From contig JABEUW010000051.1 in NCBI GenBank assembly GCA_013043945.1, forward strand, positions 1-6,711: a stretch of DNA of 6,711 nucleotides, written 5' to 3'. Below are positions 1 through 6,255 of this stretch, one piece after another. The notes beneath the pieces were generated by a model. It searched no databases, was not told the origin of the DNA, and saw only the letters and a list, made by a program, of their open reading frames with translations. Source of the DNA: Vulcanimicrobiota bacterium. GTDB taxonomy: Bacteria > Vulcanimicrobiota > Vulcanimicrobiia > Vulcanimicrobiales > Vulcanimicrobiaceae. The position numbers and the translations under genes were made by a program. Positions within the stretch are counted from its first letter, which is position 1. The number at the start of each line of letters is the position of its first letter.

Positions 1-477
1 GAGCGTATCGACGCGCCACTGCCCCTTGCCGTCGTATCCGCCGCGAACCGTCTTCATGATCGCCGGAAAACCAACCATCATCGCCGCCTCGGAGAGATCG
101 CCGATACGGTCGATTCGTGCGAAATCGGCGGTCGGAATGCCGCATTCGCGCACGAATGTCTTTTCCAACAAGCGATCTTGCGTGATTCGCAACACCGCAC
201 TTCCGGGCGTCACGTGAAAACCGGCACTCTCCAAAAATTCAATCGACGCAATCGAAATATTTTCGAATTCGAACGTGACGACGTCGCTCTTTTTTCCCAA
301 CTCTTCGATAGCCGCGAGATCGTCGTAGGAAGCGACGATCTGCTCGTCGGCGACCTGTCCGCAGGGCGAATGCTCCTGCGGGTCGAGTACCGTGACGTGA
401 TAGCCCATACGCTTGGCATCGAGCGCAAACATGCGGCCGAGTTGGCCGCCTCCGATAACCCCCAGACGGTGCATCAT
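1..477 (-). CDS. purK: N5-carboxyaminoimidazole ribonucleotide synthase PurK (5' part, cut by window edge)
   Basis: PurK uses ATP and bicarbonate to carboxylate AIR to N5-CAIR, the substrate of PurE, in cytoplasmic purine synthesis. The window holds the first 159 codons; the family is usually about 350-390 residues, so over half lies beyond position 1. The N-terminus carries the pre-ATP-grasp nucleotide-binding signature (VIGGGQLGRM, residues about 7-16), then LDPQEHSPCGQVAD and VTFEFENI, all typical of PurK. The visible end enters the ATP-grasp domain at MKTVRGGYDGKGQW (about 141-154), including the glycine-rich ATP-grasp loop. The first ATG overlaps the purE stop codon by one base (TAATG); a second ATG follows immediately and could also serve. 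No clear Shine-Dalgarno sequence precedes it, which fits translational coupling to purE. Identity is near certain; only the missing 3' part cannot be judged. Confidence 0.96.
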   Translation of the reverse strand, partial: MMHRLGVIGGGQLGRMFALDAKRMGYHVTVLDPQEHSPCGQVADEQIVASYDDLAAIEELGKKSDVVTFEFENISIASIEFLESAGFHVTPGSAVLRITQDRLLEKTFVRECGIPTADFARIDRIGDLSEAAMMVGFPAIMKTVRGGYDGKGQWRVDTL

Positions 478-959
478 TAGGGCGTACTCGCGGCCGCTTC
501 GTCGTGCATGCGCGTAACGTAGGCTGCGAGTGCGTCGGCGACGCCGGCATCGTGGAGCGCGATCGTGCGCGCGACGAAGAGCGCGGCGTTCACCGCTCCG
601 CCGATCGCCATCGTCGCGACCGGAACGCCGGGTGGCATCTGCGCGATCGAGAGCAGCGAGTCGATGCCGCGCAGGGCCTTCGACTGCACCGGCACCCCGA
701 CCACCGGAAGCGTCGTTTTTGCCGCGATCATTCCGGGCAGGTGCGCGGCCCCGCCCGCACCGGCGATGATGGCGCGAAGGCCGCGCCCGGCCGCTGCGGC
801 GGCATACGCAAACATTTCATCGGGCATGCGATGAGCGGAGAGTACCTGCATCTCGCAGGGGATATGCAGTGCGACGAGCGTATCGTGTGCGGGAAGCATC
901 GTCTCCCAATCGGATCGACTCCCCATCACGATACCGACGAGCGGCGGCGGGCTATCCAT
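477..959 (-). CDS. purE: N5-carboxyaminoimidazole ribonucleotide mutase PurE (class I)
   Basis: PurE rearranges N5-CAIR to CAIR in de novo purine synthesis. The 160-residue protein is full length for a stand-alone class I PurE. Visible motifs are GIVMGSRSD (about 9-17, phosphate/ribose loop), LSAHRMPDE (about 40-48, with His43 at the place of the catalytic His45 of the E. coli enzyme), the glycine-rich IIAGAGGAAHLPGM (about 64-77) and QMPPGVPVATMAIGG near the C-terminus. The reading frame stays open upstream to 1481, but the family N-terminus begins at the ATG at 959, where similarity starts (MDSPPPLVGIVMG). The extra upstream codons lie opposite the glycoside hydrolase and are a shadow. It is followed directly by purK, and the presence of PurK supports the mutase (class I) rather than the AIR carboxylase (class II) reaction. 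The leader toward the divergent gene is only 72 bp; I saw no convincing promoter or purine operator in it. Confidence 0.96.
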   Translation of the reverse strand: MDSPPPLVGIVMGSRSDWETMLPAHDTLVALHIPCEMQVLSAHRMPDEMFAYAAAAAGRGLRAIIAGAGGAAHLPGMIAAKTTLPVVGVPVQSKALRGIDSLLSIAQMPPGVPVATMAIGGAVNAALFVARTIALHDAGVADALAAYVTRMHDEAAASTP

Positions 960-1017
960 ATACTGCGGGCGTTTCGCGCCGACGGGGTGCGCGACCTCGC
1001 AGCGAAGCATGGCGAAC

Positions 1018-1025
1018 GGGAGGAG
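1018..1025 (+). promoter_or_regulatory. Strong Shine-Dalgarno site deciding the glycoside hydrolase start
   Basis: GGGAGGAG lies six bases before the ATG at 1032. It fixes that ATG as the start although the frame is open back to about 504, where it runs antisense to purE. This is the clearest ribosome-binding site in the window. Confidence 0.85.
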
Positions 1026-1031
1026 CGAGCG

Positions 1032-2213
1032 ATGGAGAGATTTCGACTCGGCGTGAATTACTGGCCGGCCCGCAGCGCGATGTATGCGTGGGAGCGCTTC
1101 GACGCTGCGGAGTGGCGCGCCGATATGAAGCGCATCGCCGCCCTGGGGCTGCAGGTCGTTCGCTTCTTCCTCCGCTGGGAGAGCTTCCAGCCCGAGATCG
1201 ATCGCCTCGACACGGCCGCACTCGATCGTTTCGACGAAGCGATGGAAGCAATCGAAGATGCGGGCCTGCTGGCCATGCCGACGCTCTTCTGCGGGCACAT
1301 GAGCGGGGTGAATTGGCTGCCTCCGTGGAGCCTCGATTCGGCGACTCCGCATGGCCGATTTCGCACGATGACGCTCGCCGGCGAATCGCCGTTCGGCATC
1401 GCGGATTTCTACGCCGATCCCCGTTTGCTCGAAGCGCAGAGCCTCTTTGCACGGAGGATCGCCGAGCGCGCTCGCGAGCATCGCTCGCTCTGGTGTTGGG
1501 ATCTCGGGAACGAATTTTCCAACCTGCGCGAGCCGCGCACGCCGGAGGATGCAGCGCGATGGAGCGCCTCACTCGCTGCAGTGCTCTCCGAACACTCCGG
1601 CGTCGGCGTCACCGGCGGCATTCACGGTGAGGACTTCGAACGCGATCGTCATATTCGTCCGTCGAGCATCGCCGCACCCTGGCGCTTTGCGACGATGCAT
1701 GGTTATTCGGTCTACAGCGCGTTCGCGCGCGATCGCCTCGATGCCGAGGTCGTTCCCTATCTCTGCGAACTCGCGCGCTCGTTTACGGAGAAGCCGGTGC
1801 TCTTCTCGGAGTTTGGGAACCCCGCATGCGCGTCGACCGAAAAAGATCCCGCCTCCGCCAAACCCTTTCCGTGCCTGACGGAGCGCGAGATGGCCGAGTA
1901 CTGCATCGCGGTCGTCGATCGCTTGCAGAGCCGCGGCGCACTGGGAGCGATGTGGTGGTGTTGGAGCGATTACGACGAATCGCTCGCCGCACTTCCGCCG
2001 TTCGATCTCGCACCGCACGAATTTCGTTTCGGCATGGTGCGCGCCGACGGAACGCTCAAGCCGGTCGCACACGCGCTCGCAACGCTCGCCGCACGCGAGA
2101 TGGAGATCGTTCCCCAAACCCGCCCGCCGTTCGTCGACGAAACCGCCTTCTACGCCGGAATGCCCGAGGCGATCGCTACGAACTACACCCGGTATCTCGC
2201 CGATGTCCGCTGA
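1032..2213 (+). CDS. Clan GH-A (GH5-like) glycoside hydrolase, cytoplasmic
   Basis: A 393-residue (beta/alpha)8-barrel glycosidase of the cellulase/mannanase type, presumably hydrolysing a beta-linked glycoside with retention. Barrel landmarks in order: GVNYWP (7-12) at the first strand; QVVRFFLRWESFQP (41-54) with Arg44 in the usual GH5 active-site Arg context; LFCGHMSGVNW near the third strand; WDLGNEFSN with Glu161 as probable acid/base; MHGYSVYS with His223 and Tyr225; VLFSEFGNPA with Glu260 as probable nucleophile; and WWCWSDYDE close to the eighth strand. The Asn-Glu pair and the second Glu are the clan GH-A hallmark. There is no signal peptide or membrane segment, so it probably acts in the cytoplasm on imported or endogenous glycosides rather than on polymer outside. 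The substrate cannot be read from sequence; GH5 mannosidase/glucosidase and GH42-like activity are alternatives. Its last 11 bases overlap the start of the reductase, implying one transcript and coupled translation. Confidence 0.88.
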   Translation: MERFRLGVNYWPARSAMYAWERFDAAEWRADMKRIAALGLQVVRFFLRWESFQPEIDRLDTAALDRFDEAMEAIEDAGLLAMPTLFCGHMSGVNWLPPWSLDSATPHGRFRTMTLAGESPFGIADFYADPRLLEAQSLFARRIAERAREHRSLWCWDLGNEFSNLREPRTPEDAARWSASLAAVLSEHSGVGVTGGIHGEDFERDRHIRPSSIAAPWRFATMHGYSVYSAFARDRLDAEVVPYLCELARSFTEKPVLFSEFGNPACASTEKDPASAKPFPCLTEREMAEYCIAVVDRLQSRGALGAMWWCWSDYDESLAALPPFDLAPHEFRFGMVRADGTLKPVAHALATLAAREMEIVPQTRPPFVDETAFYAGMPEAIATNYTRYLADVR

Positions 2214-3327
2214 ACGGCACGGCATTATCGTTACCGGCGCGAGCAGCGGCATCGGCCGTGCGATCGCGGTGCTCGCCGCGCGGCGCGGCTACGCCGTGCT
2301 CGCTATTGCGCGGCGCGCCGATCGGCTCGCCGCACTCGCAGCGGAGCTCGGCGACGGCAGAGCCTTCGCGACCCTCGCCTGCGATGTTACTGACGCCGAT
2401 GCACCGGCGCGCATCGCCGCCGCCGCCCGCTCGGCGCTCCCGCGCATCGATATCCTTCTGCATAACGCCGGCGCCGCACGCGCCGGAACGCTGCTCGAAC
2501 AGAACGATGCGGCGATACGCGAGCAGTGGGAATTGCATCTCGCCGCTCCGTTGCGAATCACGCGCACGCTCCTGCCCGATCTACGCGCTACCCACGGCGC
2601 GATTGCGATGATGGGCTCGGGGCTTGCGGTGATGCCGGTGCCGGGCTTCGGCGCCTACTGCGCCGCGAAAGCGGCGGTACGCGCGGCCTGCACCCAACTT
2701 CGCCGTGAATTGCGCGCCGACGGAATCGCGGTTTCCTACTGCGACCCGGGTGTCGTCGAGACGGAATTCTCGGCGGTCTCGGGGACCGCCGCTCCGGGGG
2801 GCATGCGACGCGCCGACCCGCGGCAGGTTGCGCGACGTTTGCTCGATGGGATCGAACGACGGCGCCCGCGGATCGATGCGAACCGCATGCAGCCGTGGCT
2901 GCTTGGGTTCGCTCGCGCCTTTCCGGGGCTCGCCGATGCCGCGATCGCACGCATCGTTTCGCGCGCGCACGCTGCAGCACCCGAAGCGGAGCAACCGCGC
3001 GCGGATGCGGCCACCCCCGAGCCGACGCCGGACACGGCGCGGCCGAGCGCTTTCGAGGATGCGCTCGCTCCGCTCGCACGGCGCATGGAGCGCGTCAAGC
3101 TCCCCATCGCTTTTCTCGCTTCTCTGCTCGTTGCCGGAAGCGAGATCGATATCGGTGAAGCGGCGATGCGTTGGGCGGGAATGCCGAACAAAAACGAACG
3201 CGCCTTACTCGGCGAAGCATTCGACGCGCTCGTCGCAGCGGGCTACCTGGAGCGCATCGATCCGCAGCGCCTGCGCGTGCTACGCGGGGCGGAGCCGCTT
3301 GAGCGCAACGGCGATAAAGAACAATAG
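2203..3327 (+). CDS. Short-chain dehydrogenase/reductase with C-terminal winged-helix-like extension
   Basis: A 374-residue protein. Residues 1 to about 256 are a classical SDR: TGASSGIG (11-18) binds the dinucleotide, CDVTDAD follows strand 3, HNAG (Asn88) is the NNAG-type motif, and Ser139, Tyr152 and Lys156 form the S-x12-Y-x3-K catalytic set, followed by CDPGVVETEF. Arg residues after the second strand (IARRADR) suggest NADP(H) preference. His112 stands where the fourth catalytic residue, Asn, usually is. A Pro/Ala/Glu-rich linker (about 257-282) leads to residues 284-374, with helices around LPIAFLASLLVAG and NERALLGEAFDALVAAG and a hairpin at YLERIDPQRLRVL, resembling a winged helix; most SDRs end near 250. 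The ATG at 2203 lies 11 bases inside the hydrolase gene and has no strong Shine-Dalgarno, so translation is probably coupled. The 3' end overlaps the convergent permease gene by 48 bp. The substrate is unknown. Confidence 0.88.
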   Translation: MSAERHGIIVTGASSGIGRAIAVLAARRGYAVLAIARRADRLAALAAELGDGRAFATLACDVTDADAPARIAAAARSALPRIDILLHNAGAARAGTLLEQNDAAIREQWELHLAAPLRITRTLLPDLRATHGAIAMMGSGLAVMPVPGFGAYCAAKAAVRAACTQLRRELRADGIAVSYCDPGVVETEFSAVSGTAAPGGMRRADPRQVARRLLDGIERRRPRIDANRMQPWLLGFARAFPGLADAAIARIVSRAHAAAPEAEQPRADAATPEPTPDTARPSAFEDALAPLARRMERVKLPIAFLASLLVAGSEIDIGEAAMRWAGMPNKNERALLGEAFDALVAAGYLERIDPQRLRVLRGAEPLERNGDKEQ

Positions 3328-4098
3328 CGTGGCGACCAAGACGATCGTCGCACCGCTCGAGCTTCCCAGGAAATACGAGGCGTAGAGGCCGCCGACCGTA
3401 CTCGTCACGCCGAAGGCGGCCGAGAGCAGGAGCATCGGCGTGAAGCGCTTTGCCAGTTGATATGCCGCCGCCGCCGGCGTTACCAATAATGCGGCGACGA
3501 GCACGATGCCGACCGACTGGAGTGAGACCACGATCGTCAGCGCGAGCGCGACGAGCAATCCGTAATCGAGCCATTTCACCGGAAGCCCGGCGGCTTCGGC
3601 GACGACGGGATCGAACGATGCAAAGAGCATATCGCGAAAAGCGAGCATCGCAGCGATGAAGACGGCTGCGCTGACGGCGACGATAAAGATCAAGTCACCC
3701 CGCGTTACCGATAAAATATCGCCGAAGAGAAAGCTCTGGAGATCGAGGGTGTAGCGCGTCTGCCGACTCATGAGGAAGATACCGAGCGCGAATGCGGCAG
3801 TAAAAAGAACGCCGATCGAAGTGTCGAGCGAGACCTTTCCCTTGCGATGCACGAAACCGATGCCGAGCGCCGTGAGCACGGCGACGACCGCCGCACCGAG
3901 TTGGTAATCGATGTTCCGCAGGTACGCAATCACGATCCCCGCAAAGGATGCGTGCGCGAGCCCGTCGCCGATGAACGCGAGCTTGCGCAAGACGACGTAG
4001 GTGCCCATCATCGAGCAGAGGATGCCGACGATACATGCGGCGACCAACGCCCGTTGCATGAACGCGTACGCGAATGGAGCGAGCAAGGCGTGTATCAT
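3280..4098 (-). CDS. Metal ABC transporter permease, ABC-3 family (ZnuB/MntB-like)
   Basis: Membrane subunit of a high-affinity zinc or manganese importer; it would pair with the ATPase upstream and receive metal from the lipoprotein encoded first among the transporter genes. The 272 residues match the usual 260-290 of the family and show about seven to nine hydrophobic segments across the whole length. Family motifs include MMGTYVVLRKLAFIGDGLAHASFAGI (30-55, with His49), the LLFGD-like FLFGDILSV in the middle, and the SLQSVGIVLVAALLVTPAAAAY stretch typical of ABC-3 permeases. The ATG at 4098 shares four bases with the ATPase stop (ATGA), and GAGGTG lies five bases before it. It is the last gene of the operon, and its final 48 bp run opposite the end of the reductase gene, leaving no room for a separate terminator between the two stop codons. 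Zn versus Mn specificity cannot be read from the permease. Confidence 0.94.
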   Translation of the reverse strand: MIHALLAPFAYAFMQRALVAACIVGILCSMMGTYVVLRKLAFIGDGLAHASFAGIVIAYLRNIDYQLGAAVVAVLTALGIGFVHRKGKVSLDTSIGVLFTAAFALGIFLMSRQTRYTLDLQSFLFGDILSVTRGDLIFIVAVSAAVFIAAMLAFRDMLFASFDPVVAEAAGLPVKWLDYGLLVALALTIVVSLQSVGIVLVAALLVTPAAAAYQLAKRFTPMLLLSAAFGVTSTVGGLYASYFLGSSSGATIVLVATLLFFIAVALKRLRPA

Positions 4099-4880
4099 AC
4101 GCGCACCTCGGGGTGCGCTTCGTGCCCTTCGTGCGGATCGTGATCGACGCGCAGGTGGCCGTGGGTGTGCGTGTGTTCGCGAATCGCCGAATAGGCCCCC
4201 GAAGCGGCGACTTCATCGGGGGTTCCCAGCGCGAGCGTGCGACGATCGAGCACCATCAGCCGGTCGAACCATTCATCGACGCGCTCGAGATCGTGGGTGG
4301 TCATCAGCACCGGAGTTCCGCGCCCGACCACGCCGCGCACCACCAGGCGCAGCGCTTCCTCGGTCGCGGCATCGACGCCGGTGGTCGGTTCGTCGAGCAG
4401 CAACAGGCGCGGCTGCTGCGCGAGCGCGCGCGCAATGAAGGCGCGCTGCTGCTGCCCGCCGGAGAGTTCGGCGATATGCCGCCCCGCCATCGGCGTCATG
4501 CCGACGGCATCGATCGCTTCTTCCACCAACGCGCGATCTGTGGCCCCGAAACGCCGCCACCATGGAAGGTGCGAGAAGCGTCCCATCGCGACGACATCGC
4601 TCACCGTCGCCGGGAAGCCCCAGTCGACCGCCTCAACCTGCGGAACGTAGGCGATCGTGCCGCGCGGTAAACGGCGCGGCTCGGTGCCGAAGACGCAGAT
4701 CGTGCCGCGCTCGGGGCGGAGTAGCCCGGCAATCGTTTTGAGCAGCGTCGATTTCCCCGATCCGTTGGGGCCGACGATTCCGAGCGCCTCTCCGTGCTGA
4801 ATGCAGAGATCGATCCCCTCGAGCGCGCAAAAAGCGTCGTAGGAGACCCGCACGTTGTGCAGCTCGACATCGCAGCTCAT
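4095..4880 (-). CDS. Metal ABC transporter ATP-binding protein (ZnuC/MntA-like) with His-rich C-terminal tail
   Basis: Cytoplasmic ATPase powering the zinc/manganese importer. The 261 residues contain a complete ABC domain: GPNGSGKST Walker A (37-45, Lys43), Q-loop Gln81 in YVPQ, signature LSGGQQQR (139-146), Walker B LLLLDEP (159-165) with catalytic Glu164, D-loop near Asp170, and H-loop His196 in MTTHDL. The VDWGFPATVSDVVAMGR stretch after the Q-loop is characteristic of the ZnuC/MntA/SitB group. After the ABC fold, residues 236-256 hold eight histidines (236, 238, 240, 242, 247, 250, 253, 256) spaced mostly by one to three residues and mixed with Asp and Glu, a probable metal-binding tail. 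The start at 4880 overlaps the stop of the binding-protein gene by four bases (ATGA), and the stop overlaps the permease start in the same way; no Shine-Dalgarno is evident, so expression is likely coupled. Confidence 0.95.
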   Translation of the reverse strand: MSCDVELHNVRVSYDAFCALEGIDLCIQHGEALGIVGPNGSGKSTLLKTIAGLLRPERGTICVFGTEPRRLPRGTIAYVPQVEAVDWGFPATVSDVVAMGRFSHLPWWRRFGATDRALVEEAIDAVGMTPMAGRHIAELSGGQQQRAFIARALAQQPRLLLLDEPTTGVDAATEEALRLVVRGVVGRGTPVLMTTHDLERVDEWFDRLMVLDRRTLALGTPDEVAASGAYSAIREHTHTHGHLRVDHDPHEGHEAHPEVRV

Positions 4881-5773
4881 TTCAGCGCGCGCACCAATTG
4901 TTCGGTGTTGTAGCGCATCATCGAGAGGTAATCGTGCACGACGGCGCGGTGACCGATCGAATCGTCGTAGAGATCGGTGACGACGTGAATATCTGCGCTC
5001 CCTGCAAAGGCGTTGGCGAGCTTCGCGCTATATTCGGGCTCGGCGAAGACCGCACGTACGTGGAGTTTGCGGGCGAGGGTTACGAGCTGCGCAAGTCGTC
5101 GGGGATTCGGTTCCTGGCCGGGGGCGGGAACGAGCGAACCGACGATATGAATGCCGAAACGCTTCGCGAAGTACGGCCATGCATCGTGAAAGACGATCAG
5201 TTGGCGGCGCGCCGGAGGGATCGTTGCGATCTGCGAGCGGATCCAGGCGGTGAGTGCATCGAGTTTCGCATCGTAGGCAATTGCATTCTTCTTGAATGCA
5301 GCTTCGTGCGCGGGATCGATGCGAACGAGCGCGGCGAGAATCTTCGCTACGTAGGTTTTCGCCAGCACCGGATCCATCCAGAGGTGCGGATTCCCGCCGA
5401 CGACCGGCATGCCGTCGGTAATGACGAGCACGCGCGAGCGCGGCACATCGGCGCCGCGCACCATGCGATCGACCCACGCATCGATTCCGGTGCCGTTCTC
5501 AACGACGAGTTGCGCACCGTTGAGGACGGCAATGCTCTGCGGCGTCGGTTGGAAGGTCTCCGGCGAAGCGCCGACCGGCACGATGTTCGTTGCGCGCACG
5601 TAACGGCCACCGACGCCGTTCACGAAAGAGTTCAGCGTCGAGAACGTGGTAACGACATCGATTCTGGTCTTGCCCGCAGGCGAGGGCGATGCAGAGGGAG
5701 CTTTTTGCCCGCCGCTGCAGGCGGCGACGGCGAGGAGAGCGAGGAGCGCGAGCGCGCGCGGGACTATACGCAT
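4877..5773 (-). CDS. Metal ABC transporter substrate-binding lipoprotein (ZnuA/TroA family)
   Basis: Extracytoplasmic receptor that captures Zn or Mn and passes it to the permease. From the ATG at 5773 it has 298 residues: a lipoprotein signal with a hydrophobic core (about 7-18) and lipobox VAAC (Cys19), a Ser/Pro/Ala linker (20-35), then the two-lobe cluster A-I fold with a central helix. Expected metal ligands are His130 in NPHLWMDP, His196 in FHDAWPYF and Asp270 or Asp271 in LYDDSIG. The first ligand, usually His in a DPH-x-[FY]-x-P motif, is Glu72 in SPETFQPTP. His at the third position is more common in zinc than in manganese receptors. There is no His-rich loop before NPH. I chose ATG 5773 over an in-frame GTG at 5782 because GGAAAG lies eight bases before it and the GTG would overlap that site. 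It overlaps the regulator gene by 10 bases. Confidence 0.93.
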   Translation of the reverse strand: MRIVPRALALLALLAVAACSGGQKAPSASPSPAGKTRIDVVTTFSTLNSFVNGVGGRYVRATNIVPVGASPETFQPTPQSIAVLNGAQLVVENGTGIDAWVDRMVRGADVPRSRVLVITDGMPVVGGNPHLWMDPVLAKTYVAKILAALVRIDPAHEAAFKKNAIAYDAKLDALTAWIRSQIATIPPARRQLIVFHDAWPYFAKRFGIHIVGSLVPAPGQEPNPRRLAQLVTLARKLHVRAVFAEPEYSAKLANAFAGSADIHVVTDLYDDSIGHRAVVHDYLSMMRYNTEQLVRALK

Positions 5774-6147
5774 GAGCGACACTTTCCGTGGAATTCGAGT
5801 GAATGTTCGTCGAGTTGAAACCCGTGGAGCGAGCGCAAACGATCGACGAAACTATCGAGCGCGCCGCATGCAACATCTTCGACGCGCCCGCAGGAGCGAC
5901 AGATCGCATGATGGTGATGGCCGTTATCACAGGACATAAAGGTCGCCTCGCCGCGGTCGTTCAGCCGCAAGGCTGCTTCGCCTTTCGCAGCGAGCCGTTC
6001 GAGCGTCCGATAAACGGTTGCCCGCGAAACGGGTGTGCCCGATTCGTCGAGGCGCGCGCAAAGCTCGGCTGCCGAGAAGAAACGGGGCTCGGCCCGCAGG
6101 ATGCGGGCGATCGCCTCCCTAGGCCTGGTCTCGTATTCGGTTTCCAC
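5764..6147 (-). CDS. Fur-family metal-responsive repressor (probably Zur-like)
   Basis: Cytoplasmic metal-sensing repressor, 127 residues, a little shorter than typical Fur/Zur (about 135-150). The N-terminal winged helix includes FSAAELCARLDESG and the recognition helix SRATVYRTLERL (41-52), which is the family signature. The C-terminal dimer and metal domain has HHHHAICRSCG (77-87) and a final HGKCRSC (120-126). Cys83/Cys86 and Cys123/Cys126 form the two CxxC pairs of the structural zinc site, and His77-80, Glu90, His108 and Glu118 are plausible sensory ligands. It heads a four-gene operon with the metal transporter, which favours zinc (Zur) or manganese sensing over iron or peroxide; the exact metal is inference. 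The start is a GTG with only a weak Shine-Dalgarno; no ATG is available upstream in frame near the domain edge. A Fur-box-like palindrome lies just upstream, so autoregulation is likely. Confidence 0.9.
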   Translation of the reverse strand: METEYETRPREAIARILRAEPRFFSAAELCARLDESGTPVSRATVYRTLERLAAKGEAALRLNDRGEATFMSCDNGHHHHAICRSCGRVEDVACGALDSFVDRLRSLHGFQLDEHSLEFHGKCRSCV

Positions 6148-6158
6148 GCCGGCCGGTT

Positions 6159-6177
6159 TTTGAGACCGAGTCTCAAA
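6159..6177. promoter_or_regulatory. Fur/Zur-box-like operator, 19-bp perfect palindrome
   Basis: The sequence TTTGAGACCGAGTCTCAAA has two perfect 8-base arms (6159-6166 and 6170-6177) around CGA. It ends 11 bases before the GTG start of the Fur-family gene on the minus strand. The inner TGAGA-N5-TCTCA has the same half-site spacing as the 7-1-7 arrangement of known Fur boxes, such as the TGAGAATGATTCTCA type seen in Pseudomonas. Position, symmetry and neighbour make it the probable operator through which metal-loaded repressor shuts off its own operon. I could not place confident -35 and -10 boxes for the operon around it. A simple RNA hairpin is the alternative reading, but no T-run follows. 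Confidence 0.7.
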
Positions 6178-6255
6178 TCCCTCCCCCGCCGGGCGAGAAC
6201 GAGGCTCCTTATGGCTTCCCGGCGGCCCCGGCTTTCCTGGGTGCGCCCAAATGCT

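Noticed and set aside
504..1031. In-frame upstream extension of the glycoside hydrolase
   Set aside because: A strong Shine-Dalgarno sequence precedes ATG 1032, the barrel begins there, and the upstream codons are antisense to purE.
960..1031. Possible purine operator or riboswitch between purE and the hydrolase
   Set aside because: Only 72 bp are available and I find no conserved aptamer elements, palindrome or clear promoter boxes apart from the hydrolase ribosome-binding site.
960..1481. Open frame continuing upstream of purE on the minus strand, giving a possible 334-residue protein
   Set aside because: PurE similarity starts exactly at the ATG at 959, the extra part has no recognisable domain, and it lies opposite the well-supported glycoside hydrolase.
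1569..2252. 227-residue open frame on the minus strand
   Set aside because: Antisense to the glycoside hydrolase, which has a full set of catalytic motifs.
4074..4670. 198-residue open frame on the plus strand
   Set aside because: Antisense to the ATPase; no motif and no ribosome-binding site that I trust.
5774..5782. GTG at 5782 as the start of the receptor gene
   Set aside because: It adds only three residues before the signal peptide and overlaps the GGAAAG site that serves the ATG at 5773.
4898..5818. 306-residue open frame on the plus strand
   Set aside because: It is the antisense shadow of the lipoprotein receptor gene, Arg/Glu/Asp-rich with no domain, as expected in high-GC DNA.
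5961..6176. TTG start preceded by a GGGGGAGGA sequence, 71 codons, minus strand
   Set aside because: It is in a different frame from the Fur-family gene, the product is a shadow, and the TTG is part of the palindromic operator.
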